A stretch of DNA of 64,000 bases, taken from positions 133,994 to 197,993 of the forward strand of contig CAJUAB010000005.1 of the NCBI GenBank assembly GCA_910583845.1. The letters run 5' to 3'. The DNA is from an uncultured Acetatifactor sp. (GTDB lineage: Bacteria > Bacillota > Clostridia > Lachnospirales > Lachnospiraceae). The notes beneath the pieces are model-generated. The model saw only the letters and a program-made list of their open reading frames with translations. It made no database searches and was not told the origin of the DNA. The position numbers and the translations under genes were made by a program. This document shows positions 35,432-43,544 of this stretch, piece by piece (the first letter of the stretch is position 1; every line of letters begins with the position of its first letter).

Positions 35432-36568
35432 ATGACGGTTGATATTGACAGGGCTGCGCAGGATGCAGTGAATCTCATTGCGGACAGAATAAGAAACCTG
35501 AAAACATTGAACATTATAGTGGCCGGGAAAACAGGCGTCGGAAAGAGCACATTGATCAATGCCATATTCCGCGAAAAACTGGCAGAAACAGGGATGGGTA
35601 AACCCGTGACAGAACATATGAGAAAGCTCACGAAAAAGAACGTCCCGATCGCCGTTTATGATACACGCGGCTTTGAACTTGGCAGGGATGTTCAGGCGGA
35701 AGTGAGAAGAGAGATCGTTGACGCCATCCGCAAAGGACTGGCCACACAGGATATCAATAAGGCAATTCACTGCATTTGGTACTGCATCAATACGGCCTCA
35801 AACAGAGTAGAGCCGGAAGAAATCCAGTGGCTGAAAGAACTGTCCAAAGAGAACCGGGTTACGCAGGTACCTGTTATTATTGTGCTGACCCAATCCTTTT
35901 CCAGGAAAAAAGCCGATGAACTGAGAAGGATACTGCTGAACGAAAACCTGGATGTCGTACAGATCATTCCGGTACTTGCGCAGGATTATGAAATAGATGA
36001 CGACTATGTCGCAAAGTCATATGGCATGGACGTTCTGATTAAGGTTATGGGGGAGGCTTTGCCGGAGGAACTGATCGACACCTTGCAGAATGTGCAGATC
36101 GCATCCATTGAAGAAAAAAAAAGACGCGCGCAGGCGGCGGTGGCAACGGCATCCGTCGCGGCGGCCGGTGAGGGAGCAGCTCCGGTCCCCTTCTCCGACT
36201 GCGCGATGCTGATCCCCACACAGCTCGGAATGATTGCGACGATCACAGTGATTTTTGGCTTTGATGTAAATAAAAGTATTATTACGGCATTGCTGTCCGC
36301 CACATTGGGTTCCGGAGGAGCGACACTCCTGGGGAAGGTTTTTGTGTCAAATCTGCTCAAAGTGATACCCGGTATTGGAACAATAGGCGGAGGCGCAATC
36401 TCAGCGGCTGCGGCAGGGGTGATTACGGCGGCTCTGGGAGAAGCGTACATAGGGGTAATGGAATTGGTGTTTAACGGAGAAATGAACATCAGTGATCTCA
36501 ATACAGAGCAAGGCAGAGAGACAATGACAAAAATGTTCAGGCAGAGGCTTTCGGTGAGAAGAAAATAA
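35432..36568 (+). CDS. P-loop GTPase with C-terminal membrane-interacting region
   Basis: 378 aa. G1 is GKTGVGKST at residues 32-40, G3 is DTRGFE near 76, and a G4-like VLTQS is near 140. After an Ala-rich linker, residues about 245-340 form hydrophobic Gly/Ala-rich helices (ITALLSATLGSGGATLLG, IGGGAISAAAAGVITAALG), like DUF697-type GTPases of the YcjX/dynamin-like range. It probably acts at the inner membrane. It has no operon partners: the next genes are small and have their own promoter. Function unknown. Confidence 0.82.
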   Translation: MTVDIDRAAQDAVNLIADRIRNLKTLNIIVAGKTGVGKSTLINAIFREKLAETGMGKPVTEHMRKLTKKNVPIAVYDTRGFELGRDVQAEVRREIVDAIRKGLATQDINKAIHCIWYCINTASNRVEPEEIQWLKELSKENRVTQVPVIIVLTQSFSRKKADELRRILLNENLDVVQIIPVLAQDYEIDDDYVAKSYGMDVLIKVMGEALPEELIDTLQNVQIASIEEKKRRAQAAVATASVAAAGEGAAPVPFSDCAMLIPTQLGMIATITVIFGFDVNKSIITALLSATLGSGGATLLGKVFVSNLLKVIPGIGTIGGGAISAAAAGVITAALGEAYIGVMELVFNGEMNISDLNTEQGRETMTKMFRQRLSVRRK

Positions 36569-36691
36569 AGGGGAGAATCTGTGCCGTCAGCCAATCCGGA
36601 AACGCGCTTGCGGGCCAGAAAAAAGCGAACGGTTTTCCGTAAAATTGCGGATAAAATAATAGAAGACAAAATGCGGAGAAGGGCAGAAATA

Positions 36692-36720
36692 TTGACTTTC
36701 TGCGCATTTTCTGGTATAAT
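36692..36720 (+). promoter_or_regulatory. Strong sigma-A-type promoter
   Basis: TTGACT at 36692-36697 and TATAAT at 36715-36720, 17-bp spacer. It drives the small genes at 36816 and 37069. Confidence 0.75.
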
Positions 36721-36758
36721 AAATATACAAGATCGGTAACAATCAAAGGCCCATCATA

Positions 36759-36781
36759 CCATGCGCGGACTGTGCGCATGG
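36759..36781 (+). promoter_or_regulatory. Perfect 8-bp hairpin in the 5' leader of the small-protein operon
   Basis: CCATGCGC (36759-36766) pairs with GCGCATGG (36774-36781); loop GGACTGT. It lies between the promoter and the ribosome site and may be an operator or a leader structure. Confidence 0.45.
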
Positions 36782-36815
36782 CACAATATATGTATGAGAG
36801 CGAGGAGGCATAAGC

Positions 36816-36995
36816 ATGGGAAATGTATTTGTACCTGTATCACCGGAAGAAGCGGATTTAGTGGTAAGGCATGTTGCGGCTACCCTTCTTTTGGACGGAT
36901 TGATTGTCACGGAGGATGAGAAGGAGACATTAAGAAAGGTGGCCATAGGAGAAATCCCTTATGAAGATTATCTCAGACAGGCAAAGGAGAGTTGA
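36816..36995 (+). CDS. Small protein resembling VbhA-type antitoxin domains, 59 aa
   Basis: The frame starts at ATG 36816 after GAGGAGG. The pattern LLLDGLIVTEDEKETLRKVA then GEIPYEDYLRQA recalls the antitoxin_VbhA domain (a short helix, 'G-x-x-x-[ST]-x-E' and 'GEIS-x-[DE]-E'), which inhibits Fic toxins. No Fic gene is in the neighbourhood, so the role is unproven. Strong promoter and ribosome site suggest real expression. Confidence 0.55.
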   Translation: MGNVFVPVSPEEADLVVRHVAATLLLDGLIVTEDEKETLRKVAIGEIPYEDYLRQAKES

Positions 36996-37068
36996 GCCGG
37001 GGCCTTTGTAAGGCAGCCTGAAGCGGATCGGGAAGACAGAGGGTGGAATGAAGAGGGAGTGATGGGGC

Positions 37069-37266
37069 ATGAAGAACCAAAAGGCAGAAGAACTTCAGGA
37101 AGCATATGAATTGTGTGAAAAAATTTTTTGCACAGGATCTGGAATTATGGAAGCAGGAGATGATTTTGCTCTGGATAATCACGACAAACAGGATTTTTTC
37201 AGAATACTTTTTGCGCATTTCGCAAAGATAAAGCAAAAGGAGCTTATAAAAGAGGGAATTTATTGA
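37069..37266 (+). CDS. Small hypothetical protein, 65 aa
   Basis: Helical, charged protein (QKAEELQEAYELCEKIF, then FFRILFAHFAKIKQKELIKEG). GAGGGAGTG lies just upstream of ATG 37069. It follows the VbhA-like gene by 73 bp on the same strand, so they may form a pair. No family recognised. The next 280 bp (37267-37547) hold only a broken frame (GASFKVTGTSGESAFSVG) that looks like a decayed gene fragment. Confidence 0.45.
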   Translation: MKNQKAEELQEAYELCEKIFCTGSGIMEAGDDFALDNHDKQDFFRILFAHFAKIKQKELIKEGIY

Positions 37267-37547
37267 AGACTAATCCGGATTTACGGATGGGATGGCGCCA
37301 GCTTCAAAGTTACCGGGACATCCGGAGAATCTGCCTTTTCTGTAGGAGAAGAAACCAGATTTCCTTTCGTATTTTGACAGACACAAGGAATGTGTAATGT
37401 CACATCTACATTATAAAGCGATGTATTTTTCTTTGATTTGCCTTGATTGGGTGATTTACAAGGGGAGATTTCCATCACATAGCGAGCTGAAAAATGCGTT
37501 AATCAGGTTGCGGTCAAATTACAATTATGATTTCTGGAGGAAAAAGG

Positions 37548-37961
37548 ATGCTTGATTATATACCATCTCCATCGACGATGACGGAACTGCTTGGGCCATC
37601 CCTGTCTGAAATCTGGGAAGCGTTATGTGCGGCCATTGATGAAAAATATGATATGGAACGGTTATGGAATACCGGCGGCAGGAATTGGACTTACGAGTAC
37701 AAATATCGGAGAGGCGGAAAAACACTTTGCTGCCTGTATGCAAAAAAGAATTGCCTTGGTTTCATGATTGTTTTTGGAAAAAATGAAAGAACGAAATTTG
37801 AAGAGATAAGGGATGTGCTTTCCGAGGCCGTTTGCAGGCAATATGATGAAGCGAAGACCTATCATGACGGGAAATGGGTAATGTTTGAACCCGCCAATAC
37901 GGAGGATATTGAGGATTATATGAAGTTGTTGTCCATTAAGAGGAAACCGAATCGAAAATAG
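37548..37961 (+). CDS. DUF3788-like protein, 137 aa
   Basis: The pattern LGPSLSEIWEALCAAIDEKYDMERLWN, here given in two parts as LGPSLSEIWEALC and EKYDMERLWN, followed by WTYEYKYRRGGKTLCCLYAK and the end GKWVMFEP, matches DUF3788 proteins of gut Firmicutes. GGAGGAAAAAGG sets the start at ATG 37548. Function unknown. Single gene. Confidence 0.75.
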   Translation: MLDYIPSPSTMTELLGPSLSEIWEALCAAIDEKYDMERLWNTGGRNWTYEYKYRRGGKTLCCLYAKKNCLGFMIVFGKNERTKFEEIRDVLSEAVCRQYDEAKTYHDGKWVMFEPANTEDIEDYMKLLSIKRKPNRK

Positions 37962-38429
37962 AACGGACAGGATGTGTGGGAGATTTGTGCCAAAGACGGA
38001 CGCATAATGGGCTATGTAACCTGAATCCGGCAACCAGTATCACGCAAATGTGGGGAGGCTGTTTACCGCGGCAGGTGGCGGGAATGATTTTTCCAATACG
38101 CTTTGGCAGAAAAGCCAAACAGGGATTCAGCGGATTCTGTTCTGGAAACAAGTATTGGCGTCAACAAAAAATCATGAAGGAATTGAAAGGAGACCGGCGG
38201 TCAATCCCCTATTCCCAAAATACAGGCCATCACAGACATTGAAACAGGCGTACAGGCAGTTGAGTATTTTATTCGAACGGGAGAACTGTATCCAGGCATC
38301 AGCTGGCTGCATGAATTTTAATGATTCCAGTTCATGCGCCTGCATATTGAATGTGGTATTTTTTTCATGTTCCACATTCCCAAACGGGGCAAGTTCCCGT
38401 TCAAACAGTTCGGTTTTGATGAGTGATCA
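37962..38429 (+). pseudogene. Region of broken reading frames (gene remnants)
   Basis: No intact gene. One frame gives QDVWEICAKDGRIMGYVT before a stop right after the DUF3788 gene. Another gives ETGVQAVEYFIRTGELYPG... ending in TAA at 38319-38321. Both look like protein but lack starts and are interrupted. I cannot name the original gene. Confidence 0.35.
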
Positions 38430-38765
38430 TTATTGCCTGGAAAAAACAAGCATGCAGTTCTCTAAATCATCGGTGTCCTTTTCGGATATGTAGATCTGAG
38501 CCGACAGAGATAAATCATTTCCTGAAAATTTTTCGCTTTGAAACAATTCGCTCACGATGTGCCAGTTTTCACTTGCATTTTCCGTCTCGAACCAGATTCC
38601 CATTAAGGGGCCAGGTTCTCCGGCCTCTGTGTCTATAAAATCATATCCGTTGCTCTGTATGAAAGAACCCGATACTTCCTCAATGCGGTCGGATACAGTA
38701 TATCTCAGATCCAAATCAGCATTTTCGAGTTTTCCAGGATTTAATACTACAATGATTGTCTGCAT
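38430..38765 (-). CDS. Hypothetical protein, 111 aa
   Basis: Starts MQTIIVVLNPGKLENADLD after GGAGG on the minus strand. It looks like a small alpha/beta protein with acidic surface (DTEAGEPGPLMGIWFE, QIYISEKDTDDLENC). No recognised domain. The gap 38766-39078 upstream of it holds no gene and is likely the divergent promoter region with the membrane protein at 39079. Confidence 0.55.
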   Translation of the reverse strand: MQTIIVVLNPGKLENADLDLRYTVSDRIEEVSGSFIQSNGYDFIDTEAGEPGPLMGIWFETENASENWHIVSELFQSEKFSGNDLSLSAQIYISEKDTDDLENCMLVFSRQ

Positions 38766-39078
38766 ATTTTATCCTCCATAACCGGCTTGGCGGTTCGTTT
38801 ACTGTCCCGAGTATAACATACCTCCCTGTTGAAAACAATCCCTGTTCTATGTCCGTCTCTTGACTTCTTTGGACAACTTCTCCGGACGGTCTGGATTTTG
38901 GCCGTTGCCGTTTTATCATAGAAAACGGGAACAGAATTTGCGCCAAAGGAACCGTGGGCCCAAAGATATGTATTGTGGAAATGAGCATAACAGTCTATGT
39001 ATAAGAAATAGCTTTCATTTTTGGATAAACAGATATATAATAAAGCAACGGCAAATCGGAATTCAGGGAGGAAGAGGT

Positions 39079-39471
39079 ATGAACATCCCATTATTTATTG
39101 TTTCTTTTGTAGCAGTTTTTGCTTTTATATATATACTATATTGCCGGGGATTTGCAGTCCTGAGAAAAACTTGCGCAATTATGATTGTGTTTCGCCATGG
39201 CAAAAATGCAGATAAAGCAGCTTTGGATTCCTGTACCGGCTGGGTTATGCATGTAGGAAGATTTCGCGAAAGCAGGACATACGAGTTCTTCCTGGATGCA
39301 CAATTATCAAAAGGAAATGTAGAAGTAATTCTACTGGACAGGAAAAAGCAACCATTGATGATATTAAACCCGCAGGCTCCTACCGGCAAAACAGAGTTAG
39401 ATGTAAAAAATAAATATTATTTGCGCTGGGAATTCAAGGGGGTCACTGGTAAGTGTGAGCTGCGATGGTAA
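39079..39471 (+). CDS. Small single-pass membrane protein, 130 aa
   Basis: An N-terminal membrane helix (PLFIVSFVAVFAFIYILYC, residues 4-22) is followed by a ~105-aa soluble domain rich in beta strands (VEVILLDRKKQPLMILNP, KYYLRWEFKGVTGKCELRW). GGAGGAAGAGG sets ATG 39079. No family recognised. Confidence 0.6.
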   Translation: MNIPLFIVSFVAVFAFIYILYCRGFAVLRKTCAIMIVFRHGKNADKAALDSCTGWVMHVGRFRESRTYEFFLDAQLSKGNVEVILLDRKKQPLMILNPQAPTGKTELDVKNKYYLRWEFKGVTGKCELRW

Positions 39472-39499
39472 GAAGAACCATTTGCGGTTGACCGGGAAG

Positions 39500-39540
39500 C
39501 CGCAGAAAGTGTAAAATGGGGATTTGCACACTTTCTGCGG
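39500..39540. other. Perfect 13-bp stem-loop
   Basis: CCGCAGAAAGTGT pairs with ACACTTTCTGCGG across a 14-nt loop; no T tract on the plus strand. It separates the membrane protein gene from the DUF1877-like gene. Confidence 0.55.
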
Positions 39541-39580
39541 AGATTGCGTACTAAGACAGACTTGTCAAGGAGAGGAACCT

Positions 39581-40069
39581 ATGGGAATGACAGGCACTTA
39601 TATAGCGATTGAGAATTTTCTGTTAAGCCAAATGATCAATGGGGAAAAAAGCATTCTTGAGATGGACCCTACGCAATATCCATCCTTAGATGTGGATCAA
39701 TCATGGCGGGCCATACAGTATCTCCTATGTAAAGATCTTGAAAATGGAAAGCCGCCTATGGGTTATGTTGTTCCAATAAGGGATGAAAACGAGTTGGATT
39801 GCGAATTAGAATTTGGAGCATTTTATATTACCGCGCAACAAGTTAAGGAGGCAGCCAATTTCCTGAACTCATTGGACGATCCTGTTTTGAAAAACATGTA
39901 TGATTTTAAGGCAATGCAAGAAAATGCGGTATATCCGCTTCAAGGAAACGAAAATGAAATGGACTCAGGAGCCTTTTATGAGTACATATATTCCTATCTG
40001 ATAAAGTTGAGAGAGTATTTTAATCAAACAGCAGAAAAAGGGTTTGCTATTATTTTATATTTCAGTTAA
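39581..40069 (+). CDS. DUF1877 (YfbM-like) protein, 162 aa
   Basis: Begins MGMTGTYIAIENFLLSQM; the segments LDVDQSWRAIQYLLCKDLEN, LEFGAFYITAQQVKEAANFL and YLIKLREYFNQTAEKGFAII are the DUF1877 pattern. AAGGAGAGGAACCT precedes ATG 39581; the frame upstream to 39524 lacks a ribosome site. Function unknown; such proteins often occur in accessory regions with immunity-like genes. Confidence 0.8.
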   Translation: MGMTGTYIAIENFLLSQMINGEKSILEMDPTQYPSLDVDQSWRAIQYLLCKDLENGKPPMGYVVPIRDENELDCELEFGAFYITAQQVKEAANFLNSLDDPVLKNMYDFKAMQENAVYPLQGNENEMDSGAFYEYIYSYLIKLREYFNQTAEKGFAIILYFS

Positions 40070-40075
40070 GTATGA

Positions 40076-40546
40076 GTGTGTACTCACGGAATGAAATCTT
40101 TTGGACCAAATTTCCCGCAAATTTTAATCTTTATCACAGAGAATGACGTAATGGGAAAAGGGCTGCCGCTCTATCCGATTGAGCGGTGCTTTTTAGGAAC
40201 CGGGGAAAGATTTGAGGACGGTTCGCACATACTGTATGTAAATGGCGCTTACCGTGGAGATACGCCAATCGGGAAGTTAATGCATGACTTCTCCTGCACA
40301 GACGCAGCGGATATGTACTATGGGACACTGGCGGACAGGGTGAGATTTTTCAAAGAGAGCAAGGAGGGAATCGAGATTATGTGCCGTGCTATGGAAGATA
40401 TGAGGAATCAGACATTGAAAGAGGGAGCAATCAATTCCGCAAGGAGAATGTTGGCAGATGGGATTTTGACGCTTGAAAAAATTGCGGAATACGCAGGACT
40501 TCCACTTGACGAAGTGAAAAAACTGGAAGCAGAACGGACAGCATAG
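40076..40546 (+). pseudogene. C-terminal remnant of an Rpn/PD-(D/E)XK-family putative transposase
   Basis: The frame encodes IFITENDVMGKGLPLYPIER, FEDGSHILYVNGAYRGDTP, MHDFSCTDAADMYY and ESKEGIEIMCRAMED. This is the second half of the 'Rpn family recombination-promoting nuclease / putative transposase' proteins common in Lachnospiraceae. The N-terminal catalytic half is missing and no proper ribosome site is present. It ends with a small helix-turn-helix-like tail (ILTLEKIAEYAGLPLDEVKKL). Confidence 0.7.
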
Positions 40547-40592
40547 TAAAACCGTAGGCCGGGAATCTAAAAAACAGGTTCCCGGCCTTATT

Positions 40593-40916
40593 TTACTGCT
40601 GTTTTTTATACTCTATTCCCCATGCTTCCATAGCATTGATAATCGGAAGCATGGACTCCCCTAATTCACTAAGGGCATATTCCACTCTTGGCGGCACTTC
40701 GGGATACGCAGTACGGGTAACAATCCCGTCACTTTCCATAGAGCGTAAACTGTCTGTTAAAACTTTCTGACTGATACCCTCCAATGATTTTTGAAGCTCA
40801 TTGAACCGCCACGGTCTGACACGGAGATTACGCATAATCAATAATTTCCATTTGTTCCCGATAAGCTGTACAGTTGTAGCAACCGGGCAAGCCGGGAGTT
40901 CTTCTTTCTTAACCAT
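40593..40916 (-). CDS. HxlR-family transcriptional regulator
   Basis: 107-aa winged-helix regulator. Signatures are CPVATTVQLIGNKWKLLIMR near the N-terminus, ISQKVLTDSLRSMESDGIV and the wing PPRVEYALSELG. The N-terminal Cys in PACPV is at the position used for thiol redox sensing in relatives such as YodB/HypR. AGAGG precedes ATG 40916. It is transcribed away from the peptide/radical SAM/oxidoreductase genes, and a likely operator lies between, so it probably controls them, perhaps in response to electrophiles. Confidence 0.92.
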   Translation of the reverse strand: MVKKEELPACPVATTVQLIGNKWKLLIMRNLRVRPWRFNELQKSLEGISQKVLTDSLRSMESDGIVTRTAYPEVPPRVEYALSELGESMLPIINAMEAWGIEYKKQQ

Positions 40917-40964
40917 AGCAATACCTCTTTTCTGTTGACATATCAAAACAAATGTTACACTCAA

Positions 40965-40993
40965 ATTATAATGTAATGCGCTTCTTAAATCAA
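40965..40993 (-). promoter_or_regulatory. Promoter of the HxlR gene
   Basis: On the minus strand: TTGATT (40988-40993) and TATAAT (40965-40970), 17-bp spacer. Confidence 0.7.
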
Positions 40994-41056
40994 CTTATAG
41001 TATATCAAATTTTTTTTTCATGCTTGGATGGCTAAATCACACAAAACTTACAAAAA

Positions 41057-41085
41057 AGTAACTACCTGATAAAAAGGTGCGTACT
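41057..41085 (+). promoter_or_regulatory. Probable HxlR operator
   Basis: AGTAACTACC (41057-41066) and GGTGCGTACT (41076-41085) form an inverted repeat (7 of 10 positions) with a 9-nt spacer. GTAC/TACT-type arms are typical for HxlR proteins. It lies about 80 bp before the peptide gene. Confidence 0.5.
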
Positions 41086-41164
41086 TCCAAATAACAGGGA
41101 AGTCTGTAAAATAAAAATTACAGAGAGGAAAACCTCTCAAAAAACAAAACAGGAGGTAATAAAA

Positions 41165-41419
41165 ATGGCACTTTCAAATTTATCTGGTTGGAATGACGAT
41201 ACGGGGGTTTCTTCCGCTTGCGGCACTGCCTGCGGTGCTGCTGACAGGCCCGCGGAAGCTCCGTCTGCCTGCGGTGCTGCTGACAGGCCTGCGGAAGCTC
41301 CGTCTGCCTGCGGTGCTGCTGACAAGCCCGCGGAAGCTCCGTCTGCCTGCGGTGCTGCTGACAAGCCTGCGGAAGCTCCGTCTGCTTGCGGTTCTGCCTG
41401 CGGTGCGTCTGACAAATAA
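41165..41419 (+). CDS. Repeat-containing RiPP precursor peptide (ACGX/CX3D type), 84 aa
   Basis: The leader of about 17 residues (MALSNLSGWNDDTGVSS) is followed by a core of 13-residue repeats ACGAAD[RK]PAEAPS. Cysteines are at 19, 23, 36, 49, 62, 75 and 79. Five of them are in CX3D motifs (C23-D27, C36-D40, C49-D53, C62-D66, C79-D83). At the DNA level the unit is 39 bp, repeated about four times (41226-41390), so copy number may vary. GGAGGTAATAAAA precedes the ATG. A radical SAM/SPASM gene follows, which is what a RiPP maturation system needs. From memory, TIGRFAMs has an 'ACGX-repeat peptide' class; CX3D motifs are thioether-crosslinked in the ranthipeptide freyrasin. Confidence 0.85.
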   Translation: MALSNLSGWNDDTGVSSACGTACGAADRPAEAPSACGAADRPAEAPSACGAADKPAEAPSACGAADKPAEAPSACGSACGASDK

Positions 41420-41535
41420 TTCCAACTAAAAGACGTTTTACATTGCCTGCTCCCGGGGTGTCTGCTCCGGGGGCCTATTACAAAATATCCGGCTGTATAC
41501 CGTTCTTTATAGAAAATTTGCAGGGAGGTTTTGCT

Positions 41536-42567
41536 ATGAAACAATATTTTGCTTTTCAATGGCACATTACGGACGAGTGCGATCAACGCTGCAAGCATTG
41601 TTACATTTTCTCTGAAAATAATTGTAAAGCATTAGGTAGTATGTCTTGGGAACAAATGCAGTCTGTCTTTGAAAACTGCCTTGAAATGTGCAATAAATAC
41701 AATCGCCTGCCATATTTTTACCTCACTGGCGGCGACCCTATTCTGCATCCCGATTTTTGGAAGCTGCTAAATCTGTTCAAAGAAAGGGTCATACCTTTTA
41801 CAATACTTGGTAATCCATTTCACTTAAATGACGATGTATGCAGGCAGCTAAAAGATATGGGCTGTGAAAAATATCAAATGTCCCTTGACGGTATGGAAAA
41901 AACGCATGACTGGTTTCGCAAACCCGGCTCTTTTCACTGCACACTGGAAAAAATACAGTGTATCAAAAAAGCGGGAATACGTTCCGTCATTATGACAACC
42001 GTATCCGGGACAAATATTTCTGAAATCCCCGATATTATAGACACCGTGGTAAAGCATAAAGTAGATGTGTTCGCATTTGCCCGCTACTGTCCCACAAGCG
42101 GGGAGAAAGAAACGGGAATGACCCCGCAGGAATACAGGGCATTATTAGATACCTGCTATGCAAAATTCAAAGCCTATGAAGCGGCGGGTTGTGAAACATA
42201 TTTTAACTTAAAAGACCATCTTTGGACGCTGTATCTGTATGAAAAAGGCATTTTCAAAATTCCGGAAGGCGCAAAGCCGGATATGATATACGGCGGCTGT
42301 AATTGCGGCAACTGCCATTTAACGATTTTACCTACGGGGGATATATATGCCTGTCGGAGATTGCATAGCAGGGTAGGAAATGTCTTCACTGACAGGATGG
42401 CCGATGTCTGGATCGGTAAAAACATGGAAAGCTACCGGGATTATGGAAAATTTGAAAAATGTGCAAAATGCGAGCTGTTAAGGTTCTGTCGTGGCTGCCC
42501 CGCTGTGGCATATGGTACAAACGGCAATTTCTATGGCACAGACCCGCAATGTTGGAAGGAGTGTTGA
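41536..42567 (+). CDS. Radical SAM/SPASM peptide maturase
   Basis: 343 aa. The radical SAM cluster motif CDQRCKHC (Cys15, 19, 22) is close to the N-terminus, followed by YFYLTGGDPILHPDFWKLL and QMSLDGMEKTHDWFRK. The C-terminal ~90 residues are a SPASM-like domain with many Cys for auxiliary clusters (GGCNCGNC, GDIYACRR, CAKCELLRFCRGC, CWKEC). GGGAGG precedes ATG 41536. It follows the precursor by 116 bp, including a weak CCCGG/CCGGG hairpin. It probably installs thioether or similar crosslinks on the Cys-repeat peptide. It starts unusually directly at the SAM domain, so no separate RRE (precursor-binding) domain is obvious. Confidence 0.9.
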   Translation: MKQYFAFQWHITDECDQRCKHCYIFSENNCKALGSMSWEQMQSVFENCLEMCNKYNRLPYFYLTGGDPILHPDFWKLLNLFKERVIPFTILGNPFHLNDDVCRQLKDMGCEKYQMSLDGMEKTHDWFRKPGSFHCTLEKIQCIKKAGIRSVIMTTVSGTNISEIPDIIDTVVKHKVDVFAFARYCPTSGEKETGMTPQEYRALLDTCYAKFKAYEAAGCETYFNLKDHLWTLYLYEKGIFKIPEGAKPDMIYGGCNCGNCHLTILPTGDIYACRRLHSRVGNVFTDRMADVWIGKNMESYRDYGKFEKCAKCELLRFCRGCPAVAYGTNGNFYGTDPQCWKEC

Positions 42568-42569
42568 AA

Positions 42570-43544
42570 ATGAAAGCTGTAATTCTGACAAAACCCACTG
42601 AAAGTACAGAGGTAAAAATATCGGAATATCCCACGCCTGCGGTAAAGCCCGGCTGGGTGCTTGTCCGGATCAAGTCTTTTGGCATGAACCATTCCGAGCA
42701 GATATTACGGAAATCAGAAATATCTGCCCCGTACATTCAAAAACCTATTATTCCCGGCATTGAATGTGCCGGGGAGATTGCGGACGCTTCCGATACTGCC
42801 TTGACTGCCGGGCAGAAAGTGATTGCCCTCATGGGAGGCATGGGACGAGAGTTTCATGGCAGCTATGCAGAATATGCCCTGCTTCCCGCACATCATGTTT
42901 TTGCGGTAGACACTGACCTGTCATGGGATCGGCTTGCGGCGATACCCGAAACCTACTTTACCGCATGGGGCTCTCTCTTTGAATGTCTTTCCTTAAAAAG
43001 CAGCGACCACCTGCTTGTCCGGGGCGGTACTTGCGCTTTAGGGTATGCAGCTATTCAGATTGCAAAGGCTTTAGGCTGTAAAGTTATCGCAACCACCCAT
43101 AAAGAAAGTAAAATGCATTTATTGACCGATTGCGGGGCAGACATGGCTTTACTTGACAATGGCTCATTAAAGGGGCAGGTTTCCGGCATTACAAAAGCGT
43201 TAGAGCTGGTTGGAATAAAGACGCTTAAAAGTACTCTGTCCTGTATGGAAAAAGGCGGGATCGTCTGCAATACGGGCAATCTTGGCGGCATATATACATG
43301 GAATGGTTTTGACCCGATCAAAGACATTCCAAACGGTATCTACTTGACAGGTTTTTTCAGCAACATGCCTACACAGGAGACAATCAATGAACTATTTGCT
43401 TTTCTGAATACACATAACCTTACCCCTCATATCGGAAAACGTTACCTTTTTACGGATATTGCAAAGGCTTGTGAGGATATGGAGAGCGGTACAATAAACG
43501 GTAAAATTGTGATTGAGGTGAACGGTGGTGGTCTGAATGCTTAA
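42570..43544 (+). CDS. Zinc-independent MDR/quinone oxidoreductase-like dehydrogenase
   Basis: 324 aa. The GroES-like N-terminal domain (SFGMNHSEQILRKS, PIIPGIECAGEIAD) and Rossmann domain (GGTCALGYAAIQIAKALGCK, where the usual GGxGxVG reads GGTCALG) are clear. It lacks the zinc ligands of alcohol dehydrogenases, as NADPH:quinone reductases do. AAGGAGTG precedes ATG 42570, 2 bp after the radical SAM stop, so translation is coupled. HxlR regulators often control such enzymes for electrophile detoxification; here it may also act on the peptide. Confidence 0.88.
   Translation: MKAVILTKPTESTEVKISEYPTPAVKPGWVLVRIKSFGMNHSEQILRKSEISAPYIQKPIIPGIECAGEIADASDTALTAGQKVIALMGGMGREFHGSYAEYALLPAHHVFAVDTDLSWDRLAAIPETYFTAWGSLFECLSLKSSDHLLVRGGTCALGYAAIQIAKALGCKVIATTHKESKMHLLTDCGADMALLDNGSLKGQVSGITKALELVGIKTLKSTLSCMEKGGIVCNTGNLGGIYTWNGFDPIKDIPNGIYLTGFFSNMPTQETINELFAFLNTHNLTPHIGKRYLFTDIAKACEDMESGTINGKIVIEVNGGGLNA

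Noticed and set aside
41193..41429. Alternative frames of the Cys-repeat gene (repetitive Leu/Pro/Arg or Ser/Arg proteins)
   Set aside because: The 39-bp period keeps every frame open. Only the frame at 41165 has a ribosome site, a leader and the CX3D pattern, and it is followed by the maturase.
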